Shown piece by piece: positions 16,484 through 24,404 of a stretch of 45,275 nt of DNA. Position numbers and translations under genes: made by a program. The stretch's first letter is position 1; the number at the start of each line of letters is the position of its first letter. The stretch is from Oscillospiraceae bacterium (GTDB taxonomy: Bacteria; Bacillota; Clostridia; Oscillospirales; Oscillospiraceae): NCBI GenBank assembly GCA_015068135.1, contig SVLB01000021.1:1-45275 (forward strand). The letters run 5' to 3'. The notes under the pieces are model-generated. The model did no database searches, was not told where the DNA came from, and saw nothing but the letters and a program-made list of their open reading frames with translations.

Positions 16484-16796
16484 TTTCATCCCCCCTGCTG
16501 ATAACAAACTGATAAATAGCAAGGATCTGTGCCCACTCCTCCCGAAAATCCCGGATCCGCTGCAGACCCATTTCGGTGATCCGATAGTACTTCCGAAGCC
16601 GTCCCCCATGCTCTGCGGTGCGCACGGTCAGCATATCGGCTGATTCCAGGCGCTTGAGAACCGTATACAGGGTGGATTCGGAAAGCACCATATAAGGCTT
16701 CATATCCTTGATGATCTGGTATCCGTAGGACTCTCCGTTTTTGATCGCGGCAAGGACACATACATCCAAAAGTCCCCGTTTTAGCTGTCCATCCAT
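16470..16796 (-). CDS. PadR family transcriptional regulator
   Basis: 108 residues with the PadR winged helix: GLLDVCVLAAIKNGESYGYQIIKDM (helix 1-2), LSESTLYTVLKRLESADMLTV (recognition helix region) and GRLRKYYRITEMGLQRI (wing). The acidic C-terminal helix (about 85-108) serves dimerisation. The ATG at 16796 follows GGAGGTATC. It is the first gene of the operon with DUF1700 and DUF4097 and probably represses its own promoter (16821-16849), the usual behaviour of such short PadR proteins. The signal is unknown. Confidence 0.93.
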   Translation of the reverse strand: MDGQLKRGLLDVCVLAAIKNGESYGYQIIKDMKPYMVLSESTLYTVLKRLESADMLTVRTAEHGGRLRKYYRITEMGLQRIRDFREEWAQILAIYQFVISRGDENDQK

Positions 16797-16820
16797 ATGA
16801 TACCTCCTGTCTTGGTATAC

Positions 16821-16849
16821 ATCGTATCACGAGGTATTGAATTTGTCAA
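16821..16849 (-). promoter_or_regulatory. Promoter of the PadR-DUF1700-DUF4097 operon
   Basis: On the minus strand: TTGACA-like TTGACA (16849-16844), a 17-bp spacer and TACGAT (16826-16821). ATGTATACCA next to it is a short imperfect palindrome typical of PadR targets. The promoter is back-to-back with the BlaI promoter. Confidence 0.7.
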
Positions 16850-16863
16850 GCAGTATTTTTCTG

Positions 16864-16909
16864 TTGACATTGTAAACAGCATGTGATATATTGTGTTTAC
16901 AAAGTAAAC
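16864..16909 (+). promoter_or_regulatory. Promoter with BlaI/MecI-type operator
   Basis: TTGACA (16864-16869), a 17-bp spacer and TATATT (16887-16892). TGTAAACA (16871-16878) and TGTTTACA (16894-16901) form an inverted pair across the -10 box, and GTTTAC-AAA-GTAAAC (16895-16909) is a second palindrome over the expected transcript start. TACA/TGTA words are the core of BlaI/MecI operators, so autorepression is expected. Confidence 0.72.
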
Positions 16910-16923
16910 AAGGAGGGAGATTT

Positions 16924-17295
16924 ATGGAACAGGTAACCGCCGCGGAATGGAGCGTTTTGGAATGTCTGTGGGAAGAAGCCCCCAGGACCGGAAGGGCCGC
17001 AGTGGAATATCTGGAAGCATCCGTAGGCTGGTCCAGGTCCACTACCCTGACCATGCTTCGCAGAATGACCGAAAAGGGGCTCATCGCCTGCCAGGTACAA
17101 GACGGTGTGAACCGCTATACGCCCTTAGTCAGCCGGGAGGCCGTCAGCCACAGTCAGACACGAAGCTTCCTGGACCGGGTGTACCACGGCAGTATCGGCA
17201 TGATGCTTTCGGCCTTCACCAAGAAAGAAGCATTGACACGAGCCCAAATTGATGAGCTTTACGAGATCCTGAAGGAGGCGAAACCCCATGATTGA
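16924..17295 (+). CDS. BlaI/MecI/CopY family transcriptional repressor
   Basis: 123 residues: an N-terminal winged helix (EWSVLECLWEEAPRTGRAAVEYLEA ... WSRSTTLTMLRRMTEKGLIACQVQDGVNRYTPLV) and a C-terminal dimerisation helix pair (HSQTRSFLDRVY ... ALTRAQIDELYEILKEA). The start is the ATG at 16924 after AGGAGGGAG; the longer frame (from 16891) would overlap the operator. It overlaps the following M56 protease gene by 8 nt. In the known systems the sensor protease triggers cleavage of this repressor. The target genes here may be only this operon, since no beta-lactamase is nearby. Confidence 0.93.
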   Translation: MEQVTAAEWSVLECLWEEAPRTGRAAVEYLEASVGWSRSTTLTMLRRMTEKGLIACQVQDGVNRYTPLVSREAVSHSQTRSFLDRVYHGSIGMMLSAFTKKEALTRAQIDELYEILKEAKPHD

Positions 17296-19219
17296 ATGGA
17301 TCGTTACTTCCAGCATATTGATCTGTGTTGTACTTCTCCTCAGATTTTTGTTCCGGGGACGGATCGGTGTTCGTTTCCAGTACGGACTTTGGCTTTTGGT
17401 TCTGATCCGGTTATTGGTGCCCCTGAACATCCCTGCCCCTTCCAGCGTTATGAACGCTCTGCCAAAGGCGCCTGCCTTGGACCAGCCCCTGACATATATC
17501 GGCTATGATACAGGGAATCTTCCGGATCTTGCCAAGCCGGAGCGGGATCCTGCCCTTCCCGAAGCCCAACAGCAGGTACAGTATCAGCAAGCCCTGGAGC
17601 AATATAACGAAGCCATGGACGCGGTAAAAGCGGAAACCGGCATTGCCATTACTCCGGAAAATCTTCTGTTGGGCATTTGGCTTTTGGGCATGACCGCAGT
17701 GGGCGCTATCCTATTAGCCAGCAATCTTCGCTTTGGAAAGAAACTGCGTAAGAATCGGAGTCCTATGGAGCAGGACTACATTCCCCTGCAGGTTTTTACC
17801 TGTCCGAACCTTCAGACACCCTGTCTGTTTGGTCTGTTCCGGCCTCGGGTCTATTTATCCGAAAGCCTTTCCGGGGAGGCACAGCTTCATGTATTGCATC
17901 ACGAATACACCCATTTTCGTCAGTGGGACCATCTTTGGGCCTTTTTGCGTTGTCTCTGTCTTGCGGTTCATTGGTACAATCCTCTGGTATGGGCAGCGGC
18001 CAGCCTTTCCAAAAAGGACAGTGAGCTTTCCTGCGACGAGGGCACTGTGCGCCGTTTGGGTGAGGAGGCCCGGATCCCTTACGGTCAAACCCTCATTGCA
18101 ATGACCAGCGCGGGCCATACTTCTCTCATTACCACCGCAACCACCATGACCGGCAATCACCGCACCTTGAAAGCCCGGATCCTCTCTATCGCCAGGCATC
18201 CCAAAACCCCGCTGGTCGCAGCGGTCTGTATGATTCTAGCCCTGACCCTGGCTGTCGGGTGTACCTTTTCCGGATCCACCCCGGAAGAACCGGTCACCTA
18301 TGCCAACCTTCTGTATCACAACGGAAACTATTATCGTTATCGGCAGACCCTGGGCGGTCCAGTAGCCAATTTAGATACGCCCACGGAGTATTTGGGAGAG
18401 ATCTCCCAATATGTAAAGGAGGGGCTTCCCCAAAAGGAGCTGGCATCCAACGGATTTCCCCAGGGAACGCCCGTCTACAAAGACTTTCCGTTAGAGGCAG
18501 AATTCACCGAAAATGCGGTATTCCCCTATTCCCTTTTTGTGGAATACGAAACGCCCCATAGTCTGAACACCTATGTATTCGAGCGCATTGAAGAAAAAGA
18601 AGCAAAAAAGCCTATGCTTACCATGCCGGCCCTGGAAAAACTGCTGGAAAATGGATACTACGATTTCCAGGATTTCCGGGACTACAGCGGTAAAAACATA
18701 AGCTTTGAGGACTATATTTACGAATACAATATTGCGGGAAGCGATTATACCCTGAAGGTGCGCAGTCATTTAGGGAAAAAGGTAGACGACCTGCTTTTGA
18801 TCCATGACCCCACAGGAATGACCGCAGATTTAAAGGAAACAAAGCTGTCAACGTTTCTTGCCCAGCAGGCCACCGCACCGGTCTCCCCGGAGCCCTACCC
18901 CTTTACGTCGGAAGAAATGAACGATGCCCTGGCGGTTGCCCAGGAGTATTTGGACGATTACATTCAAGAGGATGCCTACCATTATTTCTACACCGATGGG
19001 CTTATTTATGACGAAGATGCCACTACCCTGGCACTGGAATCGGCGACGGTGACAGATTCTCCGTACCGAAGCGATCTTTTGGCTGTGTTTCGGGTAAACT
19101 ACCGGATGCAGGCGGTGAATCAATACGGCGATATTATCCGGAAAGAAAATGCCGGATATGTGTACTGCTTCCGGCAGGATCTCCAATCCCCCTGGACAGT
19201 GGCACGGTTTCAGGAATAG
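17288..19219 (+). CDS. M56 family (BlaR1-like) sensor metallopeptidase with unusual C-terminal domain
   Basis: 643 residues. Membrane spans lie at about 4-22, 33-51, 124-144 and 314-333. The zinc protease motif HHEYTH is at about 203-208, followed by the conserved LSCDE near 254. After the last span the sequence reads AVGCTFSGSTPEEP and then about 300 extracellular residues, with two halves rich in Y, D and E (LEKLLENGYYDFQDFRDYSG; YLDDYIQEDAYHYFYTDGL). This domain lacks the SxxK/KTG motifs of the penicillin-binding sensor of true BlaR1, so the signal is probably not a beta-lactam. Function: membrane sensor that inactivates the upstream BlaI-type repressor. The GC-lipobox-like spot near 319 is probably just the end of the span. 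Confidence 0.87.
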   Translation: MIEWIVTSSILICVVLLLRFLFRGRIGVRFQYGLWLLVLIRLLVPLNIPAPSSVMNALPKAPALDQPLTYIGYDTGNLPDLAKPERDPALPEAQQQVQYQQALEQYNEAMDAVKAETGIAITPENLLLGIWLLGMTAVGAILLASNLRFGKKLRKNRSPMEQDYIPLQVFTCPNLQTPCLFGLFRPRVYLSESLSGEAQLHVLHHEYTHFRQWDHLWAFLRCLCLAVHWYNPLVWAAASLSKKDSELSCDEGTVRRLGEEARIPYGQTLIAMTSAGHTSLITTATTMTGNHRTLKARILSIARHPKTPLVAAVCMILALTLAVGCTFSGSTPEEPVTYANLLYHNGNYYRYRQTLGGPVANLDTPTEYLGEISQYVKEGLPQKELASNGFPQGTPVYKDFPLEAEFTENAVFPYSLFVEYETPHSLNTYVFERIEEKEAKKPMLTMPALEKLLENGYYDFQDFRDYSGKNISFEDYIYEYNIAGSDYTLKVRSHLGKKVDDLLLIHDPTGMTADLKETKLSTFLAQQATAPVSPEPYPFTSEEMNDALAVAQEYLDDYIQEDAYHYFYTDGLIYDEDATTLALESATVTDSPYRSDLLAVFRVNYRMQAVNQYGDIIRKENAGYVYCFRQDLQSPWTVARFQE

Positions 19220-19316
19220 TGTCAATTCCATGGGTTGAAGGACTTTCGTCCGGCGGTCCGAAAAGATTTTTTGACCTCGATGGGCAAAAAGCTTTCTTGC
19301 AACCATATACCATAAC

Positions 19317-19345
19317 AAAAGCCGGGACATGGAATCCCGGCTTTT
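19317..19345 (+). terminator. Terminator after the BlaI/M56 pair
   Basis: AAAAGCCGGGA (19317-19327) pairs with TCCCGGCTTTT (19335-19345), followed by GTTTC. A second hairpin GGAACGCT/AGCGTTCC follows directly (about 19351-19372), before the stop of the convergent MBL gene. Confidence 0.8.
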
Positions 19346-19372
19346 GTTTCGGAACGCTGAGGGCAGCGTTCC

Positions 19373-20023
19373 CTACAAAGAATTGTCTATTGTCAGTTTT
19401 TCTCCCATTTCGGGGGTCCACAGCTTTGGGCCGGGGGCTTGGGTAGTGGCCTCCACCTGGGTCCAAAGGTCATAGGGATCGTTGGTCCTGGATGGCATAT
19501 GCAGTAATACAAAATGCTTTGTTTTCTCCCCTACTGTTTTCCACACATTGGGAGTTACCCCATAGGCATAGGGGGCAAGGATCACATCTACGGGATCCTG
19601 GTCCTTCAAAAATGCCGGAGAAGCATCTCCCGTAAATAAAATCCTTTGACTGCCCCGGATCAGAAAGCTTACATGGGGCGTATCCAGCCCCGCCTTTCCC
19701 AAATGGCGGGTGGCAATGGGTTGTACTGTTACACCGCCCAAGGTCACCGCCTCCTGGGTAATTCCCTCCTTTAGCAGGCACTCCGGCCCTAAGATGGGCC
19801 GGAGCGTTTTTGTATAAAGGGAACGGGCATAGCCCCGGTCAAAATGATCCAGGTGCCCATGGGTAAATGCGGTGATATCCGCTGGGGCGGCATACAGTTG
19901 CTCCCGGATGGGATCCGGTGTGCCAAAATAGGGAGCTTGTTCCCGGCAAACACCGTCCAAAAGGACGGTGATGCCGTCAATTTCCAAAAGCGCACCGGCG
20001 TTTGCTGTACGCCAAAGCTTCAT
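19373..20023 (-). CDS. MBL-fold metallo-hydrolase (small, UlaG-like type)
   Basis: 216 residues. The metal motif THGHLDHFD lies near residue 55, followed by ATRHLGK, FTGDASP and LLHMPSR as the later ligand blocks. The start GALLEIDGITVLLDG is typical of the UlaG/'Zn-dependent hydrolase of the beta-lactamase fold' group. The ATG at 20023 overlaps the stop of the E1 gene by one base, so it is the last gene of the E2-E1 operon. Its link to 2-oxoacid oxidation is unclear; thioester or lactone hydrolysis is possible but is only a guess. Confidence 0.82.
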   Translation of the reverse strand: MKLWRTANAGALLEIDGITVLLDGVCREQAPYFGTPDPIREQLYAAPADITAFTHGHLDHFDRGYARSLYTKTLRPILGPECLLKEGITQEAVTLGGVTVQPIATRHLGKAGLDTPHVSFLIRGSQRILFTGDASPAFLKDQDPVDVILAPYAYGVTPNVWKTVGEKTKHFVLLHMPSRTNDPYDLWTQVEATTQAPGPKLWTPEMGEKLTIDNSL

Positions 20024-22500
20024 TACACGCCTTCCTTTGCCCGACGGATGAACTCAGCCTCGTCGCACACATTGGCCTCGGCAGTGTAGCCTGCCAGGGG
20101 AATCAGCTTCTCGTGGATGGTATCCAGGATCCAGCTGGCCTGGGGGAAGAAGAACTCGTCAAACTCGAAGGGAGGAGTGATCCAGTTCTTGGCACCCACG
20201 ACAGCGGGAGGTGCATCCAGGTCGTCGAAGCACTGCTCGGTAATGTTCCGGGCCACGTCGTTGAGGAAAGAGCCTCTTGCGCAGGCATCGGACACCAGCA
20301 GGACCTTACCGGTCTTACGGACGGACTCCAGGATCTTGGTGTAGTCCAGCGGAGACAGAGAGTGCAGGTTGATCACGTCAGCCTCCAGGCCGTACTTCTC
20401 AGAAAGCTGCTTGGCGGCATCCATAGCACGGTACAAAACCGCACCCACGGTCAGGATGGTGATATCCTTACCGTCACGGACCTTGTTGGTATCGCCGATT
20501 TCGATCTCGTAACGCTCGGTGGGAACGCCGCCCTCGTGGAACTGCTCGCCCACGTCGTAGATTCTCTGGCTCTCGAAGAAGACCACGGGGTCAGTGCCCT
20601 TCAGAGCGGTCTCCATCAGGCCCTTGGCCTCCCAGGGAGTTGCGGGGAAGCAGACCTTCAGGCCGGGGATATGGGTACACAGAGCGGTCCAGTCCTGGCT
20701 GTGCTGAGCGCCGTACTTGGAGCCCACGGAAACACGCAGAACCAAAGGCATCTTCAGAATACCGGCGGACATGGCCTGCCACTTGGACATCTGATTGAAG
20801 ATCTCGTCACCGGCGCAGCCGATAAAGTCAGCGTACATCAGCTCCACCAGGGCGCGGCCGCCGGAAAGCGCATAGCCAACTGCGGTACCGACGATGGCAC
20901 CTTCCGCCAGGGGAGAGTTGAACAGACGGCTGTGAGGCAGGGCGTCCATCATGCCACGGTACACAGCAAAGGCACCGCCCCAGTCACGGCAGTCTTCGCC
21001 GTAAGCGATCATGGTGGGATCCTCGTAGAACCGGTCCCAAATAACTTCGCTAAGACCGTCACGGAGGTTATACATCTTCATCTTGGAAACGGGCTTGCCG
21101 TCTGCATCGATGGTGGAACGGACCTTTGCCTTGATCTTCTGGTAGCCCTCGGCCTCTTCCTTGGGTACAGTGATCTCGGGCTCACGGTCGTCCATCTTTT
21201 CCACCTTCTGATTGGAGAACATGATGCGCTCCACAACAGCAGGATCCTTCTTAAAGTCGCAGTAGGGGCTGATCTCAGGGTCAGCGGCGGCCTTGCAGAT
21301 CATGGTCATGCGCTCCTTGGTCTCAGCCAGGATGGCATCGATCTCGGCCTGGGTAGCAACACCGGCCTCGATCAGGGCTGCGGGATAGGTGGTCAGGGGA
21401 TCAACTTCCTTCCAGGCATCCATCTCTTCCTTGGTACGGTAAGCGTTCTGGTCGGAGACGGAGTGACCGGAGAAACGATAGGTCAGGGTTTCCAGCATCA
21501 CGGGGCCCTGTCCGTTGCGCAGGAGCTGAAGCTTGCGCTCCATGGCATCGATCACTGCCAGGGGGTTGAAGCCGTCCACAGTCTCGGCATGGAACTGGGT
21601 GGGGCTGACACCGGATGCGATCCGGCTCATGCAGCCCTGGCCCATGGTCTCTCCACGGGTCTGGTCGCCCATGCCGTAGGAGTTGTTGAAAATATTGTAC
21701 AGAATGGGCATGCCGTCATTGTGAGACTCCCACAGAGTCTTGTACTGGTCCATGGCGGCAAAGTTCAGGGCCTCCCACACGGGGCCACGGGCCATAGCGG
21801 CATCGCCCACGTTGCAAACACAGATACCCTTCTTGTTGTTGACCTTCTTGTACAGAGCGGCACCGGTGGAGATGGTGCCGGAGCCACCAACGATGGCGTT
21901 GTTGGGGTAAATGCCGAAGGGCAGGAAGAAAGCGTGCATGGAGCCGCCCATGCCCATGTGGAAACCGGTCTCACGGGCAAAGATCTCAGACAGAGTGCCG
22001 TAGAGAATGAAGCGGATAGCCAGCTCCTTGGTATCCTTGGTTTCGCCCAGCTTCTGGGTAGAACGCAGGCACTTGCCCTCCAGGAAGGTCTCCATCACGT
22101 TCATCAGCTGCTCGTCGGTCATCTTGTTGATGGTGGACAGAGCCTTCGCCAGGATCTCAGAGTGGCTGCGATGGCTGCCGAAGGCAAAGTCGTTCTCATC
22201 CAGCAGGTAAGCCTGACCCACACAGGCGGCCTCCTGGCCGATGGACAAGTGGGCAGGACCGGGATAGGTATGGTCGATTCCGTTGTAGGAGCCCTGGGTC
22301 TTGATCAGGTTCAGCATGGTCTCAAACTCACGCAGAACCGTCATATCCCGGAAAATACGAACCAGGTCTTCCTTGGTGTACTTACCGGATTCCAGTTCTT
22401 CCTTCACGGTCTTATTGTACTGGTTTACGGGGATCTCGTTGAAGGTCACCTTACCGGGCGCACGGACCACGGAAGGATCTACATATAAACTCTTAGGCAT
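20023..22500 (-). CDS. 2-oxoacid dehydrogenase E1, fused alpha and beta subunits
   Basis: 825 residues, equal to the sum of E1 alpha and E1 beta. Residues 1 to about 400 are E1 alpha: GSHRSHSEILAKAL, GGSMHAF, GDAAMARGPVWEALNFAAM ... NNSYGM (thiamine diphosphate/Mg motif GD-x-N type). Residues about 470-825 are E1 beta: LRDGLSEVIWDRFYEDPTMIAYGEDC, FNSPLAEGAIVGTAVGYALSGGRALVELMYADF, KYGAQHSQDW, and the C-terminal transketolase domain. It decarboxylates a 2-oxoacid (pyruvate, acetoin or branched-chain type; not resolvable here) and passes the acyl group to E2. The E2 gene is 14 nt upstream. The E3 gene is not in the window. Confidence 0.92.
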   Translation of the reverse strand: MPKSLYVDPSVVRAPGKVTFNEIPVNQYNKTVKEELESGKYTKEDLVRIFRDMTVLREFETMLNLIKTQGSYNGIDHTYPGPAHLSIGQEAACVGQAYLLDENDFAFGSHRSHSEILAKALSTINKMTDEQLMNVMETFLEGKCLRSTQKLGETKDTKELAIRFILYGTLSEIFARETGFHMGMGGSMHAFFLPFGIYPNNAIVGGSGTISTGAALYKKVNNKKGICVCNVGDAAMARGPVWEALNFAAMDQYKTLWESHNDGMPILYNIFNNSYGMGDQTRGETMGQGCMSRIASGVSPTQFHAETVDGFNPLAVIDAMERKLQLLRNGQGPVMLETLTYRFSGHSVSDQNAYRTKEEMDAWKEVDPLTTYPAALIEAGVATQAEIDAILAETKERMTMICKAAADPEISPYCDFKKDPAVVERIMFSNQKVEKMDDREPEITVPKEEAEGYQKIKAKVRSTIDADGKPVSKMKMYNLRDGLSEVIWDRFYEDPTMIAYGEDCRDWGGAFAVYRGMMDALPHSRLFNSPLAEGAIVGTAVGYALSGGRALVELMYADFIGCAGDEIFNQMSKWQAMSAGILKMPLVLRVSVGSKYGAQHSQDWTALCTHIPGLKVCFPATPWEAKGLMETALKGTDPVVFFESQRIYDVGEQFHEGGVPTERYEIEIGDTNKVRDGKDITILTVGAVLYRAMDAAKQLSEKYGLEADVINLHSLSPLDYTKILESVRKTGKVLLVSDACARGSFLNDVARNITEQCFDDLDAPPAVVGAKNWITPPFEFDEFFFPQASWILDTIHEKLIPLAGYTAEANVCDEAEFIRRAKEGV

Positions 22501-22514
22501 ATTCTATATCCTCC

Positions 22515-24077
22515 TTACTTGGCAAGCAGCGTGGTGAAGTTCTCCAGGTTCTGGCACAGTTCCTTCTGGAACCGGGCAGCAGGAGTACCGTCCACAGCGC
22601 GGTGGTCGTAGGTCAGGCTCAGGCCCATGGCGGGATAGATCTCAATGCCGCCGTCCTTGCCCTTGCGGACACGGTCAGTGGTGCCGCAAACGCCCAAAAT
22701 ACCGGTCTGGGGAGGATTGATCACGGGAGTGAAGGACTCAACACCCATGTTGCCCAGGTTGGACACGGTGAAGCTGCCGCCGGAGAGCTTGTCGGGGTTG
22801 ATACCGCCGTCACGGCACTCAGCCGCCAGCTCCTTCACAGCCTTGGAGATCTCCAGCAGGCTCATCTTGTCGGCGCCCACAATGGTGGGAACCATCAGGC
22901 CTCTGGGGGTATCCACGGCAACACCCAGGTTCACCTGGCTGAAGCGGCGGATGGAGTTATCGTCCAGCATATTGGCGTTCAGGTCGGGGTGGTTCAGCAG
23001 TGTACGGGAAACAGCATACAAAATGATGTCGCCCAGGGTGATACCGGCATACTCGTCACCGGCATTCTTCAGCATCTTCCGGTATGCCAGGATATTGGTG
23101 GCATCGAAGGAAGTGGTATGGGTCAGCTGAGCCATGGTAGAAAGGCTCTGATGCATGGACTTGGAAATGGCACGGCGGATACCGCTGAACTTCACATCCT
23201 CATAAGCGGCCTGAGCGGCTGCGGGAGCGGCAGTCATAGCGGCGGTGCCATTGGCGATGGCCTGCTGTACGTCACGCTCGATGACACGGCCATTGGGGCC
23301 GGTACCGGCGATCCGGGAGGCATCGATGCCGGCTGCGGCAGCCAGCTTGGCGGCTCTGGGAGATACGGGAGCGCCGGCAACCACCTCGGCAGCAACTGCA
23401 GCCTCGGCAGTCTCAGCAGCGGGAGCAGCCTCCACAGCGGCCTCTACCACCATGGGAGCGGCACCGGGCTTCAGACAGTCGGTGGGCTCACCCTCGGGAC
23501 CAACTGCGCAGACGTTCTCCATGCAGGGAACCTCGTCGCCTTCCTCGAAGAAGATGGCCAGCAGCTTACCTTCGGCAGTGGACTCGCACTCGAAGGAAGC
23601 CTTATCGGTTTCGTATGTAAAGAGAATATCGCCGACCTTCACATCGTCGCCAATGGCCTTCAGCCACTCGCCAATGATGCAGGATTCTACGGTGATACCG
23701 GCCTTGGGCATGATCACAGCCTGGGCCTTGGTGTTGCAGGCAGCTGCGGGTGCAGCGGCAGCAGGTGCGGCGGCAGCGGCAGGCGCAGCTGCGGGAGCCT
23801 CAGCGGCAGAGCCGCCCTTCAGACCGGAAACGTCCTCACCGGGGTTACCGATGGCACAGACGTTGACCAGGCAGGGTACTTCGTCGCCTTCCTCAAAAAA
23901 GATCTCCAGCAGAGTGCCCTCTGCGGTGGACTCGCACTCAAAAGAGGCCTTGTCCGTTTCGTAAGAGAACAGAATATCGCCGATCTTTACGGGATCGCCA
24001 ACCTTCTTTTCCCAGGTACCAATGATACAGCTTTCCACTGTGATGCCCGCCTTGGGCATAATGACTGCATTTGCCAA
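22515..24077 (-). CDS. 2-oxoacid dehydrogenase E2 (dihydrolipoamide acyltransferase) with two lipoyl domains
   Basis: 520 residues counted from a TTG start at 24077, chosen because AAAGGAGG lies 7 nt upstream; the frame further upstream has no such site. Two lipoyl domains carry the lipoylated lysines Lys43 and Lys159, both in YETDKASFECES. Ala/Pro-rich linkers follow each. The peripheral-subunit-binding domain is at 238-274 (SPRAAKLAAAAGIDASRIAGTGPNGRV), and the catalytic domain occupies about 300-520 with His492 and Asp496 in DHRAVDG. It is the first gene of an operon with the fused E1. The two lipoyl domains are near-identical in places, so internal recombination is possible. Confidence 0.93.
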   Translation of the reverse strand: MANAVIMPKAGITVESCIIGTWEKKVGDPVKIGDILFSYETDKASFECESTAEGTLLEIFFEEGDEVPCLVNVCAIGNPGEDVSGLKGGSAAEAPAAAPAAAAAPAAAAPAAACNTKAQAVIMPKAGITVESCIIGEWLKAIGDDVKVGDILFTYETDKASFECESTAEGKLLAIFFEEGDEVPCMENVCAVGPEGEPTDCLKPGAAPMVVEAAVEAAPAAETAEAAVAAEVVAGAPVSPRAAKLAAAAGIDASRIAGTGPNGRVIERDVQQAIANGTAAMTAAPAAAQAAYEDVKFSGIRRAISKSMHQSLSTMAQLTHTTSFDATNILAYRKMLKNAGDEYAGITLGDIILYAVSRTLLNHPDLNANMLDDNSIRRFSQVNLGVAVDTPRGLMVPTIVGADKMSLLEISKAVKELAAECRDGGINPDKLSGGSFTVSNLGNMGVESFTPVINPPQTGILGVCGTTDRVRKGKDGGIEIYPAMGLSLTYDHRAVDGTPAARFQKELCQNLENFTTLLAK

Positions 24078-24149
24078 AATGGTTCCTCCTTTATATTTGG
24101 AGCATCCCACAGGCAAACCCCGTGGCATACTCTTTGTTATACCTTGTTA

Positions 24150-24179
24150 ATTATAACACAATATAACATCCCCCGTCAA
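24150..24179 (-). promoter_or_regulatory. Promoter of the E2-E1-MBL operon
   Basis: On the minus strand TTGACG (24179-24174), an 18-bp spacer and TATAAT (24155-24150). GTTATAATTAAC around the -10 box and repeated ATAAC words could be regulator sites. The start codon (TTG, 24077) lies about 70 nt downstream. Confidence 0.7.
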
Positions 24180-24256
24180 TATCTATTTTCGGTTTTTTTC
24201 AGAAATTTTTAGTGGCGCATCCGCACAGCGATAATCGAAGACCTCCTCTGGAGGGA

Positions 24257-24308
24257 CCGGTGCCTACACCGGCCCGTGGGCCGAAGTGGTCTTCGGCCCC
24301 TACAAGGG
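24257..24308. repeat. Double-hairpin intergenic repeat, copy 1
   Basis: Two adjacent hairpins, CCGGTG-CCTA-CACCGG and GGGCCGAAG-TGGT-CTTCGGCCC. The same 52 bp occur in the same orientation at 31249-31300, with weaker similarity for about 20 bp more (TTTCATA-CAA). The two copies flank the 6.4-kb beta-helix gene. The rest of 24078-24404 holds the operon promoter and a terminator; no gene is seen. Confidence 0.85.
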
Positions 24309-24359
24309 GTGCTGCTTTCATAGCAATGGCGCTGAGTAATCTCTTATATCTGACAGCGC

Positions 24360-24389
24360 AAAAAGTCGGCTCCGAAGAGCCGACTTTTT
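24360..24389. terminator. Terminator of the 2134-residue beta-helix gene
   Basis: AAAAAGTCGGCTC (24360-24372), CGAA loop, GAGCCGACTTTTT (24377-24389): a perfect 13-bp stem with a stable tetraloop, symmetrical A/T runs, 15 nt after the stop codon of the minus-strand gene. Confidence 0.9.
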
Positions 24390-24404
24390 GGGTTTCTATG
24401 GGAA

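Noticed and set aside
16924..19219. A beta-lactamase resistance operon
   Set aside because: The repressor/protease pair is BlaI/BlaR1-like, but no beta-lactamase gene and no penicillin-binding sensor motifs are visible.
20002..22488. 828-codon + strand frame opposite the E1 gene
   Set aside because: It mirrors the E1 coding sequence; the minus strand has clear thiamine-diphosphate motifs and coupling to E2.
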